Source of the DNA: Planctomycetota bacterium
Lineage (GTDB): Bacteria; Planctomycetota; Phycisphaerae; UBA1845; UTPLA1
DNA: 64,000 nt
Reading direction: 5' to 3'
Assembly (NCBI GenBank): GCA_016235815.1
Contig: JACRIM010000041.1
Location: forward strand, 1 to 64,000
In this document: positions 63,604-64,000 of the stretch, piece by piece
How the letters are laid out: every line of letters begins with the position of its first letter
Numbering within the stretch: the stretch's first letter is position 1
Made by a program: the position numbers and the translations under genes
The notes under the pieces: generated by a model
The model's input: the letters and a program-made list of their open reading frames with translations, nothing else
What the model was told of the DNA's origin: nothing
Database searches by the model: none

Positions 63604-64000
63604 GTGAGTGCCGTATTGAAAAAACTGAAAGCCTTCACCCTCATCGAACTGCTGGTGGTTATCGCGATCATCGCCCTGCTGATCTCGATCCTGCTGCCGG
63701 CCCTCTCGCGTGCCCGCGAATTGTCGAAACGCACGGTGTGCTCTTCGAACATGCGCGGCATCGGCCAGGCGTTCTACATCTACGCCCAGGACGGTGACAT
63801 CTTCCCGTGCCAGTACACGCCCTTCCCGGCCAACGGCGGCATGAGCCTGTTCCTTGGCGGCGGTTGGGTCGGACTGCCCAACGAGACCCAGCGCCGAAGC
63901 CAGCCGGACTTCACGGCCCCCGGCCAGAACCCCTACGTCACGGTCGACATGTGGAAGGTCATCAAGGACCTCAACAGCACGCCGAAGCAGTGGATCTGCC
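63604..64000 (+). CDS. Prepilin-like protein with N-terminal methylation motif (runs off the window)
   Basis: GTG 63604 has AAGGAG eight bases upstream; the in-frame GTG at 63598 is too close. The N terminus has the type IV prepilin/pseudopilin pattern [20 protein letters not shown] followed by [11 protein letters not shown], as in the large planctomycete family of secreted pseudopilin-like proteins. Cleavage should occur before the Phe by a PilD-type peptidase, not by the CpaA of the tad locus. At least 132 residues are encoded before the window ends; the C-terminal part is missing. Confidence 0.85.
   Translation, partial: MSAVLKKLKAFTLIELLVVIAIIALLISILLPALSRARELSKRTVCSSNMRGIGQAFYIYAQDGDIFPCQYTPFPANGGMSLFLGGGWVGLPNETQRRSQPDFTAPGQNPYVTVDMWKVIKDLNSTPKQWIC

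Overview
The window looks like chromosome from a GC-rich Planctomycetota bacterium, most likely of the Phycisphaerae. This rests on family content, not on a marker gene. The signs are a prepilin-like protein with [16 protein letters not shown] at its N terminus, DCNxNGxPDEC repeats, dockerin-like C termini on exported proteins, a PEP-CTERM-type C terminus, a tad pilus locus with Flp pilins, and many short palindromic repeats between genes. No rRNA, tRNA or CRISPR array was found.

Layout. Positions 1-3330 are a scarred accessory segment: a complete 991-bp insertion sequence whose transposase needs a -1 frameshift on an A8 run, a lipoprotein gene, decapitated gene tails, an IS66 tnpA remnant and a cluster of palindromic repeats. 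Positions 3335-8870 (minus strand) encode a MacAB-type export system with two tandem paralogous permeases, an ATPase, a membrane fusion protein and a Yip1-like membrane protein. Positions 8999-16706 hold a membrane/TPR protein, a two-domain M16 peptidase, a PhzF-family protein and a sodium:solute symporter.

Positions 16922-24521 are a tightly overlapped operon for a cbb3-type terminal oxidase: a membrane protein, a diheme cytochrome c lipoprotein, CcoN, CcoO, two small membrane proteins, a CcoI-like copper ATPase, a TauE/SafE-like protein and a DUF4405-like protein. Next come a pectate-lyase-like protein, and then Lnt, a HEAT-repeat lipoprotein, MreD and PBP2 (26487-32783), which belong to envelope building and cell shape. 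They are followed by a DUF819 transporter, a matrixin-like protease, UvrC without a helix-hairpin-helix tail, a large exported HEAT protein with a degenerate receiver-like domain, and a homocysteine-methyltransferase homologue without zinc ligands.

Positions 41881-45587 carry surface or secreted proteins: a metalloprotease lipoprotein, a PEP-CTERM-type protein and a broken DCN-repeat gene. Positions 45996-47669 encode a DMT transporter and a CBM9-like lipoprotein. Positions 47763-59377 (minus strand) are a tad/flp pilus locus: two Flp pilins, CpaA, TadE, CpaB, CpaC, a VWA TadG-like protein, CpaE, CpaF, TadB and TadC. The window closes with a dockerin-like secreted protein, a UDP-sugar pyrophosphorylase and the start of a prepilin-like gene that runs off the end. 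I see no single locus that is clearly a new defence or mobile system. The most unusual items are the insertion sequence that takes its stop codon from target DNA, the HEAT/pseudo-receiver protein, the zinc-less methyltransferase homologue and the cbb3 operon without a classical CcoP.
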